The position numbers and the translations under genes are program-made. From positions 1-64,000 of the forward strand of contig CAICTM010000259.1 in the NCBI GenBank assembly GCA_903772945.1: 64,000 bases of DNA, read 5' to 3'. The DNA is from Seminavis robusta. Taxonomy: Eukaryota; Bacillariophyta; Bacillariophyceae; Naviculales; Naviculaceae. This document shows, piece by piece, positions 41,642 through 53,600 of the stretch. A model generated the notes under the pieces. It was given only the letters and a program-made list of their open reading frames with translations, made no database searches and was not told where the DNA came from. Every line of letters begins with the position of its first letter. The stretch's first letter is position 1.

Positions 41642-43270
41642 GGTTTTGGCTGGTAGCTAGTATAGTTAAGAAAACCGATTCGTCTTTACAGCAGCATTTC
41701 CAATGAGGTAGGTAATGGTTGGGAAGCACTTGGTAGGAGAATCCAGGTACCGGTATCAACTGCCGTACAGAACAGTCTCGCTGTCAAGGCCATGCTTTCC
41801 AGTGCTAGTTGCACAGAAGCAAGACAATGCTGGGATGTTCGATCTACTAGCTAGGACAGAGGCGTCATCAGGGGTTGCCATGGCCTACCGTACGGATAAA
41901 CTGCCACTTCGAAGCCTGGCTCCCCGAGCGACATCTTGTCATGAGGATGCATTCATACTGGCCGGCTGAACAGTGGGTCCAAGCAGTGCCAAGCAAGAAG
42001 GCACTGGAGGCTTTCCGCCAGGGACCTGTAATGCATCAGTGCTGGATCCACCAGGAACCAGGACATGTTGGCCATCCATGGCTGCAGACTTGGGTTATTG
42101 GCACTGCACCGTGCGCGCGTGGCCAAGTGCTCTGGCTACTGGCTGCTGCACCACTCACCTTTCGGTTCGCCACCCGGGCCATCTACGGCTACACTTACTT
42201 GAAGGACTGGTTGTGGGTGAGCCGAAACAAGCAACATGGTTTGAAGACAAGATATGCACTGTTCCTGGGGTGCAGCAAGTTACTTATTATTGGGTGCCAA
42301 GATATCCAGACCAACCTATCCGGGGTCGGTTGTCCTTGTTGGATTCGAGAGGAACGAGCTGTCATCCGAGTGGACAAGCAACAAGATCCTTGGATCTCTC
42401 TCGAACTAATGTTAGTTTAGTTGTGGCCTTTCCAAGCCTTGAGCCAACGATACCAAAAGATATACCTTCACACGCCAAAGATATGGTACGTACATGTACC
42501 ATGCATGTACCGTACCATCGTTGTCAACAAGCAAGGTACCTATCGTAGGGAGCGACCCACCAGAATCTTAACCAAGTTGAAGCCACCAGTTGCATCCATG
42601 AGGTCCCAAGTGTTCTCATTGAGCCTATTGGACTTTATTCGGAACGGTGAAATCAATGCTATCTATGCATACTTCTATTAGTATGCTATCAGGTTGAGCT
42701 TCCGGTTGTCAGATGGCGGCTTCAGCATGCACAGATGATAGGTCAATTGGAGTGCAGATCGTTGTATGCATAGCCTTGCGGCATCGATGGCAACAGCCTT
42801 CTATCAAGCCTGTTCTCGTCATGTGACACCATCAGGAACTCTTGTGGCGTCCAATCGGAACTTGAGAGCTTCTTGGATGGCAGAAGATCCGCATCAGGAT
42901 TTTACTGGATCCGCGTCTCACAAGAAGATCCAGTACTGGTACCCGAGCGCGGCGAGGTTACTTTGCAAAATGAATGAAGCAAAAAATGAAGCCACGTTCT
43001 TATTAGCCTTCACAGAACAGAAGTCCATACTGAAAACTCGTGGGCTTCACTTCAGCACTTGATCCTGGACGGTTCCCATCTGTCTTCAAGTTTTGTTCTT
43101 CCTCCTCGGATCCAAAGGATACTTTTTACTGATGGGAAGCGGTAATAGCTAGCTACGGTAGTAGCCCAGCATAGCAAGCACAACACGAGAACACTTGATT
43201 TGATTGTGTTGGGATCATAAATTCAGTTTTGGAAAATCCAAAAGCCAGACAACAACCTTCAGAAGAAGAA
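41642..43270. other. Intergenic, no gene recognised
   Basis: Open frames up to about 180 codons occur at 41,875-42,548 in two overlapping frames on the plus strand, but neither looks like a known protein and they contradict each other. Short ATG- and GTAC-containing palindromes lie near 42,487-42,520. It could contain eroded coding DNA that I cannot identify. Confidence 0.45.
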
Positions 43271-43420
43271 GAATGTAAGTTCAGTTCTGATTTCTATATC
43301 TTTCTTTACTCTGAAAACCATGACCATGAATGTCAACTAACATTTTCTCTTTCGCTTTCAGAATCAATTATAGTTGTTAAGAAAACAGAAAACAGATTCA
43401 ACCAAACCTACTGTACAATC

Positions 43421-45584
43421 ATGATGGACGGAGAAGAAATCAAGAGCAGCAGCAACAGCGCTCCCAAGCGCATGGGAACCTTTGCCACCGAGACGAGCGA
43501 GGAGACGGGTGGACGTGATCGTTGGGGCAATCGCATGGCCTTTTACTTGGCCGCTGTGGGTTCTGCCGTTGGATTTGGAAATGTGTGGCGTTTCCCCGCC
43601 TTGGCCAAGGACTATGGCGGTGGTGCCTTTTTCATCCCCTATGTCTTGGCCTTTTTCTGTGTGGGTCTGCCTCTCTTGACCTTGGAAGTCGCGCTCGGGC
43701 AATATTACCAAACCGGTAACGTTGGATGCTTTGGAAGTTTCCACCCTCGATTCCGCGGTGTGGGTATGTGCGCCATTGCCTGTGCCTTTATGCTGGTGGT
43801 CTATTACAGTATGCTGCTTTCCTGGGTTACTCGAGCTTTCTTTGAATCCTTTGGCTCGAATGATCCTTGGGCGGACGAGAATGTCACTGGCGAAGATGCA
43901 GGTAAGTCTTTGCATTGACAGTACCAGCGTAACATGAAGGATACGTACGTTCAGGTGTTGTGCTAACAGACAGTTCCTCCTTTCTCCTGCTCTCTACAAC
44001 ACTTCTAAAACAAAACATACAGTGAGCTACTTTTACAATGACATTATTGGAATGCAGACGTTGGGTGATGACTTGCGTCCCACTCGCATCGTGGGTCAAA
44101 ATGTCGGGTACTCCTTCTTGGTCTGGATCTGCATCTGGCTCTGCTTGGCATTTGGCATGAAATGGACTGGAAGGATCGCCTACGTGAGCATGGGACTCCC
44201 CATTATATTGCTCTTTGTCTTTTTGATCAAGGGAGTTACGTTGGAAGGTGCATCGGATGGGATCAAGGCATACTGCGGCGAGTGGGACATGAGCGTATTG
44301 ACCGAACAGCCCGATGTCTGGTCCACTGCCGTCTCGCAAATCTTTTTCTCTCTCAGTGTCACCTTTGGTACCATGACTGCCTACGGAAGCCACTGTCCTC
44401 GTGGTGAACCAGCCTTTTTGAACTCGACCGTCGTTGGTGTGGCCAACTGCACCTTTTCCTTCCTCAGTGGTCTTGCCGTCTTTGCTGCCATGGGACATTT
44501 GGCATTCCGTCAAGAGACTACTGTGGATGAGATCCCCTATGCTGGTTTCTCGCTTGTCTTTGGAACCTGGCCCGTCGTCTTTGGAACCTTGCCGGGAGGC
44601 GAACACTGGGTACGATTGCTCTTCTTTGACCTCTTCTTGTTGGGCATTGATTCCGCATTCTCCATCTTGGAGGCACCCTTGACGGTAGCCTTGGACTACT
44701 TGGGCCACGAATACGCCAAATGGAAGGTCGCCGGCGCCTTTTGCGTCATTGCCTTTTTGCTCAGTATCATCTACGCCACCGATGCTGGTCTTATCTTCCT
44801 CGACACGATCGACTTTTACATCAACTTTGTATTTTTGCTCACGGGGTTCTTTGAAACCTTTGGTGCTGGATGGGTTTACAATATCAAAGAACAAGTCGCC
44901 AGCTTGGGACCAAAGCCGGTCTTCTCGTACATGTTCACCCACTTTGCATCCATCATTGTGGCCAGTGGCTTTTGGTTCGGCTTGAAGAACGACAATGCCG
45001 CCTGGGCTGGCTTTTTGGCACTCTTCTTGTGCGGTGCGATCGGTTTTGGTGTTACGGGATTCTTCTTGTCGGAACGCATGAACGAAGAGCCCGGCCGCTG
45101 GACATGGGGTTCCATCATTTACGAATTGACTTTGGGCAATGTCATGCATCTCCGTGACACTCTGTCCACCGTTGTGGGCTACTTGCCTTGGATCTGGGCC
45201 TTTGCCATGAAGAACTTGATCCCCCAGACTCTCTTGGTGCTCTTCATTAACTTGGCCACCTCCAAGAATGCTGATGGCGATTCCGTCTTTGGACACTACG
45301 AAGGATACGTGTCCTGGCCGTTCCAAGTCTTGGGAATTTTGGTCGTTTGCTTTGCCAGCATGTTCATCTTGGTGGGATTCGCCACACCAAAGGTCTTTAA
45401 GGCTGCCGATCCTCCCGCCAAGAATGCCGCTGCTGCCAAGCTGATTATGGCCGGGGAAAACTCACCCAAAGACGTGGACGGGGCTGATTACGACAGGGCC
45501 GACAGTGAGGCAACCGGTAGTGACACCAAACTGGCCATGGACCCTATCAAGTCAGACGAAGAGCTTGTGGAGATTTCGGCATAA
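43421..45584 (+). CDS. SLC6-family Na+-dependent transporter (680 aa, 2 exons)
   Basis: The exons are 43421-43901 and 44023-45584; GCAG/GTAAGT to ACAG/TGAGC joins in phase 1. A probable 5' UTR intron runs 43272-43361 (TGTAAGT to TTTCAG). The start is the first of two adjacent ATGs. About 12 TM helices are present. TM1 carries the family signature GSAVGFGNVWRFPALAKDYG with the unwound Na+/substrate site, then GGGAFFIPY in TM2, and NxFFSLSVTFG-like TM6 (IFFSLSVTFGTMTAYGSH). SLC6/NSS proteins carry amino acids, amines or osmolytes with Na+ (and often Cl-). The substrate cannot be read from sequence. The tail after about 620 is hydrophilic with acidic and Ser residues. Confidence 0.92.
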
Positions 45585-46835
45585 GCATTTCCTGGCTGCT
45601 TTGTCTGTACCGTGCGTCATCACAGACGACGGTGATTTGTGTGTTGCATGTACCGTGCATTCCGTGATGTGTGAGATGACAAGAGAGGCAGGTAGTCGCC
45701 GCCTGTGTACCAGGTTGCCCATTATTTTATGGCACCGGAAGCAAATCAAGTAAGCACCGACTTCATGAGAGGACAGGAGAGTCCTGGAGTCCTATGTAAA
45801 TTAGTAATGCTACATTCAAAAAGTTTGTATTGGTACGGTATCTAGCTCCAGCTCCAGCGCCGTAAGCTACTGGCCAGGAGGCATCTGGGCCAGTACAATG
45901 TCTATCCAGCCACCCTTCTACTGTACCGGTAGCTAGCCAAATCATGTGGCCGTTGGCCTCCGCCCTTTCGTTGGTTTGGAACTTGGCATGGGGTCCATGT
46001 ACTGAAAGTACTCCATTCCTCCTTTGATTCAGGCTGCCGAAGGCATGAGCCCTCAACCAGTTTTGAATTTTGAATTATTCGGCTGGTTGGCTACAACATA
46101 CATGTTGCTACCTAGCTAGTACTGCCACTGCTGCTAGCTCTAGTAGATAGATAGAGCCCATTTCTAGCTAGGTAATATCTCGAATATGATTCTCCTTCTT
46201 CTATCTGTCTTTCTGCCGAGGTATCGCAGCTCCCGCTGACTTAATCGCTCTTTTGGGCATGCTGCCTTTATAGGGTTAGGGCTAAAAAGTGTGACAGACA
46301 AAGGGACAAACACACAAACAGACAAACAAAATTCAGGCTGTCGAAGGCATTAGCCCTCAACGAGTTTGAAATGGAATCATTCGGCCGGTTGGCTACAACG
46401 TGTAACTAGCTAGCTCGTACACGTGTACTGCCACCACTGCTAGCCCTAGTAGATAGATAGAGTCTGTTTCTAGCTAGGTAATAAACAGTTGGCTGCTTGG
46501 ATAGCTATCTAGATAGCTAGTTAAGATATTAGGCTCTTCTATCTGGCTAGCTAAATAAGGAACAGTTGGCTGCTTGAGAGCTACAGTAACTATTTTAAAA
46601 AATAGCAGCTACTCCAGCTACTGGTACTACTAGTAGCTAGCCAGCCATCTTTTCCTCTTTTGGACAGGCAACTTTTTATAGGGTTAGGGCTAAAAAGTGT
46701 GAAAGACAAAGGGACAAACAGACAAACAAAATTCACAAGGGCCCTACCTCCGTTGAGGGCTATTCACCAGGGCCCTACATCCGTTGAGGACTATTGAGAT
46801 TCCTAAGCTCGCAGTAGCAAAAAACTAAATATTCC
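45585..46835. other. Intergenic, repeat-rich
   Basis: This is the 3' side of the SLC6 gene followed by repeated DNA with no gene. It includes the tandemly duplicated blocks at 46,027-46,735, a block at 46,203-46,243 that recurs at 49,279-49,320, and many CTAG runs. Confidence 0.6.
46027..46735. repeat. Diverged tandem duplication
   Basis: The stretch 46027-46175 (GAAGGCATGAGCCCTCAAC, GGTTGGCTACAAC, CTAGTAGATAGATAGAG) recurs at 46331-46484 with about 15% change. A second unit (GGGTTAGGGCTAAAAAGTGT, GACAAAGGGACAAAC) occurs at 46267-46336 and again at 46674-46735. A short GGGCCCTACNTCCGTTGAGG motif is doubled at 46,739-46,792. Confidence 0.7.
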
Positions 46836-46839
46836 CTAC

Positions 46840-47810
46840 TCTAAACCCCCGCGGAATATGGAGTGAGGGGGGCTAGCATTGGTGGTGGGTAGCACTGGGA
46901 GAGAGCTGCGGGGGGACAAGGGAGCCACGCATACAGAGGTGGCGTGCCAGAAGAATAGCAAGGCTGAGCCGAGCAATGACGTAGCCACAAACCACCGAGT
47001 TAGGACGGGACCACTTTGCAGCAAGCAAAGAAGAGATCCGTTTGGCGAGTACCTCAGCTTCGGCACCAGGGAGAACAGAGACGACAAACTGAGTAAACTG
47101 GCGGCATTGAGCGAGACAAACAGAGTAAAGTGGCGCGGTTGAGAGAGACAGGCTCTGAGATATTTGCTTTTCTTGTCGCGTTTGCCATTGCGAGCAAAGG
47201 ACCTTGTAAGGATCTTTGTGACTGCGAGAAGCAGCATCAAGATTGATGACCTGGACATCCAACTATGCTGTCAGTTCCACCTTGCCAGAGGCTATGGATA
47301 AGGAGATCACCTCGTTCCTCGAATGGGGTGAGAACTATAGGAGAGTGGCTGGAAGGCAAATCATCCGTAGCTGCAGAGTGAGGACTAAGATGGATACGAG
47401 GTTCATCTCGAACTGCAGTTGGGATGAAGACCTTGGCAGCGAGATCACCAAGTTCATCACGCACTCCATTGGGGCGTGAGTAACACTTAAAAGCGCTCTC
47501 CACAGCCATCAGTGGGTGGGGAGATCGGAGGGACTCTGATTGTAACCAAAGTGCAAAGCATCGCAGAATTCCTGGGCAGCGAGAACAGTGCCGTTTTCAG
47601 GCACTGGAACCACATGAAGCCAGGTGCCAGTCTCCGGGGCACGCTTCACAACAGAATGGCTGGAATGTGGCAAGGTACCTAGGACCTTGTGAAGGTCCAC
47701 AGCAGCTGCAGCTAGCTTCACTGTGAGAGCGAAGAGCCTCACGACCATCAGACACAGCCTGACAGTGAACCCCAACTCGCAATTCTTTGGAGGGATCACA
47801 CTGACTAGCT
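46840..47810 (-). mobile_element. 5'-truncated non-LTR retrotransposon (LINE) relic, region downstream of the RT
   Basis: Translated pieces on the minus strand match the region that follows the reverse transcriptase in algal and oomycete non-LTR elements: TGTWLHVVPVPENGTVLAAQ and EFCDALHFGY near 47.6 kb, a DGCGE knuckle near 47.5 kb, VRDELGDLAAKVFIPTAVRD then EERGDLLIHSLWQGGTDSIV near 47.4-47.3 kb, and AKRISSLLAAKWSRPNSVVC then GYVIARLSLAILLARHLCMR near 47.0-46.9 kb. The pieces fall in at least three frames with internal stops, so the copy is dead. No RT or endonuclease domain is present, as expected after incomplete reverse transcription. Recognition is from memory of the family pattern. Confidence 0.7.
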
Positions 47811-48037
47811 GTGATCACATTGCAAATTACGTCTTGACTAGCTAGCACTACTAGTACCTGGTACGCTTTCATCGATAGTGATAGTGGGATTTGGAAGGGC
47901 AAGGCCAGCTGCTTTGACATGCAAGCTGGGTCTGGGAGTCTGGGAGGAAGGTGTAAAATAATGCAATAGTGAGTGGCGAGGTGAGATTTTTTTACCTCGG
48001 CAGTCTATCTACCTGAGCCCTCTACCCCTTTTTTGGT

Positions 48038-48108
48038 ATTTCCTATTTCCTATTTCCTATTTCCTATATCCTATATCCTATATCCTATTTCCTATTTCCT
48101 ATTTCCTG
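48038..48108. repeat. Heptanucleotide microsatellite
   Basis: About ten copies of a TTTCCTA/TATCCTA heptamer in tandem, with the TATCCTA variant in the middle. It does not match the TTAGGG telomere unit. Confidence 0.85.
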
Positions 48109-48472
48109 TTCCGGTGAAGCCAAAATATAGGGATAGAGATAGGCGTAAGCCAACAAAACTGGAAATTGAAGGTTCTACAAATTTAGGGGTAGGAATAAAT
48201 CATGATTATTCAAGGTTAGTGCACTCAACACAATAAGCCAGCAGAAATACGGGAGAGAAAGCTGTAAAATTATGGTTAGCGGGCGGCAACACACGACGAA
48301 GTCGGGTGTTGTCGCCAGGGCTAGCTTAAATTAAAAAGAAGGTTATAATGAGGAAATGATACCGGGCGCCAGGGCTACCTTGAAAGAAGGGTGCAATCTG
48401 AAACAGATCCTCTTTACCTCGGCAGTCTTGCTGCCAGAGCCCTCAACCCCTTTAATTGTTTTCCCTGCTACG

Positions 48473-50019
48473 GTGGTCCCTGCAGGTATAAGGGTAGGGT
48501 TAGAATAGAAATAAGTTAGCAAAAACTAAATAAGTATCTTAGGGTGGTGCTTTTAAACCAGCTAAAGCTATTTACATGCATCCTAGTAGGGGGATCTGCT
48601 TCTACCAGGAAAAACTCTAAAGCTAGCAAAAGCTATATAACTAGTATTCTAGCTAGCTTGGGGTATTTGCTTCTAGCTAGCTAAGCGCAAGTTAAGCACT
48701 AGCTAGCTAAGCACTACAGGAGCGTTCCTCAATCGTGCATGCCCTAACAAAAACCGACCCTATTTTTGGGACGGATTTAGGGACGGGTTCCCTTTAGGAA
48801 CGGGTTTGAAAACCGACTCTAAAAATAGGGACAGTTTCTGAAAAATAGGGACGGTTTCTGAAAAAACGTCCCTAATTTAGGGACGGGTTTCGATTTAGGG
48901 TCGGGTTTGAAAAACGTCCCTAAATCGAAACGGGACTGAATGGTAAATACATTGAAAACGCACCAATATTAGGGTCGGGTTTGAAAACCGACCCTAAAAA
49001 TAGGGACTGTTTCTGAAAAATAGGGACGGTTTCTGAAAAAACGTCCCTAATTTAGGGACGGGTTTCGATTTAGGGTCGAGTTTCGAAAACGACCCTAATT
49101 CAGTCGGATTTAGGGACGGGTTTCCCCAAACCGACCCTAAATTAGGGTCGGATTTAAAGGTCATGCACGATTGAGGAACTTTCCAGGTATCTGCTTCTAG
49201 CTAGCTAGCTAATAGGGGTATCTGCTTCTACACTGAAACCTTTCTGCCGAGGTTACACAGCTCCACTGGCTTACTTCTATTTGTCTTTCTGCCGAGGTAT
49301 CACAGTTCCCGCTGACTTAAAAAAAGAAGAACGCTATGGAGGGGATTTTAAGACTTAAAACATTATAGCATCTTTAAAACCTACCGGTACAGGTACCTTT
49401 ACGGCTTTAAGCATACACGTATGATCTTACGGTCGTCTGACTTTAAATAAACTACAAGCCCCGGAGCTTTTGCAAGATGCTGGTATGACTATCAGCAATC
49501 AGCACTGTACCGTACCGGTGGCTAATGCACAGTTGAGACTCACTTGAGTCCACCTACCGTAACATGTACCGATAGTACCGGTAGGGGTACATGTATCTGG
49601 GGTATCAGGTTCCGAGAGACCCAAGACAAGGAACGCGCTACCTTTACGACCGACCTTTCCCCGGATTATTCTCTTAAGAGGTGGATCTCGAATATTGTAC
49701 TTCTAAGTAGCTGAATCGAAAGGGCACATGTTGTTGAGTATCCCATTAAATTCCCAAGATCAGAGTGTACTTATTGGTGGAGTTATGGTTGATTGAAAAT
49801 ATCCTCACTTTTGTGACGAATTCTTTTTCTCGGCAGTTTAAGACTTTACAGTACTTAATTGTGTAGGATCCTACATAGGAGAGTCCTGTAAGATCCTACG
49901 GAACACTTAGGAAGCACCTCTATTGCTCTGGTACCGAAGCTACGTAGGATCCTACGTAAGAACCTCTATTAATTACATGGTCTTAATCTTCACCCGGTCT
50001 TAAAATGACTTTTACTCTA
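48473..50019. repeat. Mosaic dispersed repeat, copy 2 (rearranged)
   Basis: Block C lies at 48473-48720 and A at 49203-49274, both inverted relative to copy 1 at 15.1-15.9 kb. B lies at 49648-50019 in direct orientation, at about 95% or better identity and 372 versus 373 bp. The MITE at 48,721-49,183 separates C from A. The CTCGGCAG-bearing edge also appears at 20,076-20,131 and, partly, at 47,995-48,027. Confidence 0.75.
48721..49183. mobile_element. MITE with 18-bp terminal inverted repeats, 463 bp
   Basis: The ends carry GTTCCTCAATCGTGCATG and its exact complement. CAGG flanks both sides (48717-48720 and 49184-49187). The uninterrupted sequence GCACTACAGGTA is found, inverted, in copy 1 of the host repeat near 15,592, supporting CAGG as the target duplication. 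The interior consists of two direct copies of a block of about 110 bp (48,798-48,908 and 48,970-49,080) rich in AGGGACGGTTT/AAACCGTCCCT-type inverted motifs. There is no coding frame, and the superfamily is not clear. Confidence 0.7.
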
Positions 50020-50691
50020 GGTATCACAGTCATTTGTGTCATTCAGGCCAATAACTACAGCCGTACTATGATACCGGTACTAGCTAGAGCTAGTAGAGCT
50101 CTACTACTAGTAGCTACTAGCAGCAGTATCAGGACTTTGCGGTTGCCAGTTCACATTGATGTGGATGCGAAGGCAACATGCCAGTTATAGAACTATTCAA
50201 CCATTTACGAACGACGCGAAGAGAAACCCACGTGGCGTACAAAGTGCGGCCCACTTTGTGCAACTTTGTATTCTCTACAATTCAATGTTAAATCTTTCTG
50301 TCAAAAATTCACCCATTTTGACTCCTCTTTGCCGAAAGGGAAACTGGATGTTTAAAAAACCTACATATGGAACAGGTGGGTACATGCGTCAGTGTGTCAA
50401 TAATAATTCGGGGAGTCCGAGCAGGCAGCTGGCAAATGTCTATCCAAGAGTACTCAGTAGATTATCTACGTAATTCAACGATGAGTCACTCGACTGTCAC
50501 TCGTTTTTCTCCTTCCATGGAGTCTTTCCACCACACATCAAAAAGACTGGCAAGGATCAAAAAGCCCCATTTCACGTCTCTTCCGATCGTTGGACCACAA
50601 ACCTTGAAGCGTAATTCAAGCAAAAGATCGAACATTGATTGACAACGAAAGGAGTGAATTCACATCAACAACCAAACCAAAAGGAATCACC

Positions 50692-53600
50692 ATGAACGGT
50701 AATCGTAATGGACCAACAAGCAACCATCAGCTTCCTTCGGGCGGAGGGATCGACGTTGACGCGTGGAATGATTTTGATTCCGTGCTTCCTCCTGCGGAGG
50801 CGGGATCTCGAGGAAACGACGATGGCGATGACGATGACTACGATGACTTTAAGGACATTGAGAATCAAAGCACGAAGAACGACGACGACAAGGACGGCGA
50901 GGATCTCTTGGACGTTGTGGACGTCGAGGAAGACTTTCATGACGTCAGCTTCAACGAAGACGAGGAAGGAGAGGACGACAGTCTCAGCACCCATGCCAAA
51001 CGGGAGGCGGCCATTCGCCAGAGTGTGATGGACTTGGGCGTGGACCATGTCAAGAATGGAATCTTCCAGCAAATCTTGGCCTGGTTGACCCTCTGCTTTC
51101 GGTACTGCTGGAAGAAGATCAAAGGTGGCGATAGCAACGAGGACGGCGCTCTCGACGTGGTGGATGTCGTGGACCCGTCGGGTGGAAACAAGTTTACCAC
51201 TCAGTTGGGTCAAGGCGGAGGAGCGAATACTGGAGTTGTAGCTGGCGCCACGGGAATGGCCGCTGCCGGTGCTGGAACCAGTGCTGGAGCCGGTGCTGGA
51301 GCCGGTGCTGGAGCCGCTAACGCGTCCACCGTGGTGGGACAAATGGCTACGCAGGCTGCTACGAGTGCTGCTGGTGCCACTGCGACCGCCACTTCCGCTG
51401 CAGGTACGTTCTACTATGAACTATGCTGGTTGTCTTTCGTTGTCGTTGGATAGCCCATTCGTGGAGGTGGATGGCTCCTCTAGCCGTGTCTCGAATTCAC
51501 TTTCTCCGTGCATCACTCTCAACCGATCATGTCATTGTGTTCTTTCCCTTTTTCTTCCACACTAGCTGCGAGTGCCGGCTTTGCAGCTTCAGTGACAAGT
51601 GCTGTGGCTTCATTTGGGGTGGCTTCGCAGATTGGAATGGCTCTGGGAGTTGTTGCTGTGTCGGCTGCAGCCATCAGCGGTGGCATGGCAATCAAGGAAG
51701 CGGTTAGCGTTGACGCAAATGCCACTGCGCCTGCTGTTGTCGATGATAGCGTATGGGTCCCCCCCAACTGCTCCCCTACTTCCCAGCTCAAGGAGGGCTT
51801 TGTCGAATTGAAGATCCGGGGCATGCCCGAGGATGCCTTGCCACAGCACAAAGAAACACTAGAAGCGTAAGATTTTGTTGTCGCCACAAGTTGCGTTCAT
51901 GATGGATGCTCTGACGTCCAAACACAATTGCCAATCGATCAATCATTGTGTCTCTAATCTCCTTCCCTCCTTCCTTGCCCACTACTTGTCTTGACCAGAA
52001 TCTTTCGTGATCTCTACAACAATCTTACAGGAATGTGTTTGGATCCCTTCTCGCGCGTCCTCCACGAAGCAGAACTGCGAGACTGGACTACAGAAGAAAC
52101 TGTGGTTCTCGTCGAAGATATTGACCAAGTATTGGATATCAATGGGACCACGACTAATACAAACAATGCTACCAACGGAACCATACAAAAACAGTTTATC
52201 GTACCCATCACAACTACCTCCTGGATTGCCACGGTTGCTTGTGATGGCTGCCCAGACTATGAACCACTCTTCCAACTCCCCGATGAGGCAACCCCAGAAG
52301 GTTCCAACAGGACCAGTAACAACACCAGTGAAACCACCAATGATGCGACTACTGAGCAACCGAATAGCACTTTCCCAAGTAGTGGCAATACAAGTGGTTT
52401 GGCACCCAGCCTGTCCAGGCGACGCCTGCAGCTGCAAGCCCAAATTGACATGTCCCAGTTCTTCAATTTGTTCGCTGCATCCTTTGGGTACAGTATTGAG
52501 CCAGTGTTGTTTGAGATTGGAATATCAGGACCCGGGCAATCAACCTTGCAGGTTGTTTTTGCGACTACCATGGCTGTCTCGTCTGGGGATCGTGGTGAGG
52601 AGTCAGAAGTAGTGGTGCTTTCCATAGGCAATGCTGAGATTGAGCCTCACATTGAGGCAGTGGAAGAGAATGAAAGCATCCTAATGACTCCATTCATATC
52701 TGATGAATTAGCACTCCTGGCCGAGTGTGTTTCAGAGGACAAAGTTGAAGAAGACCCCACGGACAAAGATGAACTGTGTAAGCAGCTTCAACAGGTGATT
52801 GCATTGGAGACCAATGCTGCTGGAGAAAACATTGATGAAAAAGCTTTGGTTGCCTGTTTCGAGACTCCAACCAACCCTGTCTGTCAAGAAGTACTGGCTG
52901 CTGCTTTAGATGCTGTTGCCAATAATCAAGATGTTGATTCATTTAATGCTGACGTGGGCAACACTGAGGGAATCAACACATCTGACAACAGTAACTCAAA
53001 TCAAGATATTGATTCTGTTAATAGTGCCACATCAGGCACAGAGGAGGGTGTTCTTGCCCATGACAATGATTCAGACAAAGGAGCAGGCAACCAACAAGGT
53101 GACTCTGCCAGTGACACTGGAGGTGGAGGTGATGACACAGCTGATGGCCCTGTGGCTGGTCCTGTTGGAGGAATTGGAATCCCAACCAACAAGATGCCAA
53201 CAGTTGAGAGTTCTGCTTTTGCTTCCAGTCCAGCTGCTAACTATCCGTCAACCATATATGAAGATTCCATGGGCAATGCCCTGGCACCCTCTGCAATGGG
53301 TTATGCTGGGGAACCGCCAAGTCCTGATTCAACTGCATCCCTAGGTTGGGAAAGTGACACCCCTGCTGTCACTACAGACTTTTCACATGCTCCTGGATTC
53401 TACCCACCTTCCAGTATAGGGAGTGGTCAGGACATTGGTGTCCAGCCTGCATCCCAACAATTCATGAGCCCGGCCAGTCCTGGTGGAACCCCTGGGCTCA
53501 ACCCAAGTCCCCAAGGAGGAGATTTTGATTCTGTTGCAGGGGTTCAACCCTCTGCAAAGAAACCAACAAGCCCAGGAGATCTAGGGTCTGCTCCTAGTGG

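Larger units (their letters stand above)
47811..50691. other. Repeat-dominated intergenic block
   Basis: It holds no gene. From left to right: a heptanucleotide microsatellite (48,038-48,108), an unclassified stretch, the mosaic repeat edge D (48,414-48,470), block C inverted (48,473-48,720), a MITE (48,721-49,183), block A inverted (49,203-49,274), block B direct (49,648-50,019), and from 50,020 the presumed promoter and 5' UTR of the next gene. Open frames at 50,005-50,640 are short and unsupported. Confidence 0.6.

Noticed and set aside
41875-42548. Two overlapping plus-strand open frames of about 180-190 codons
   Set aside because: They contradict each other, neither resembles a known protein, and no splice pattern or signal supports either.
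48038-48108. Telomere-like heptamer array
   Set aside because: The unit is TTTCCTA/TATCCTA, not the TTAGGG type expected of diatom telomeres, and it is short and interstitial.
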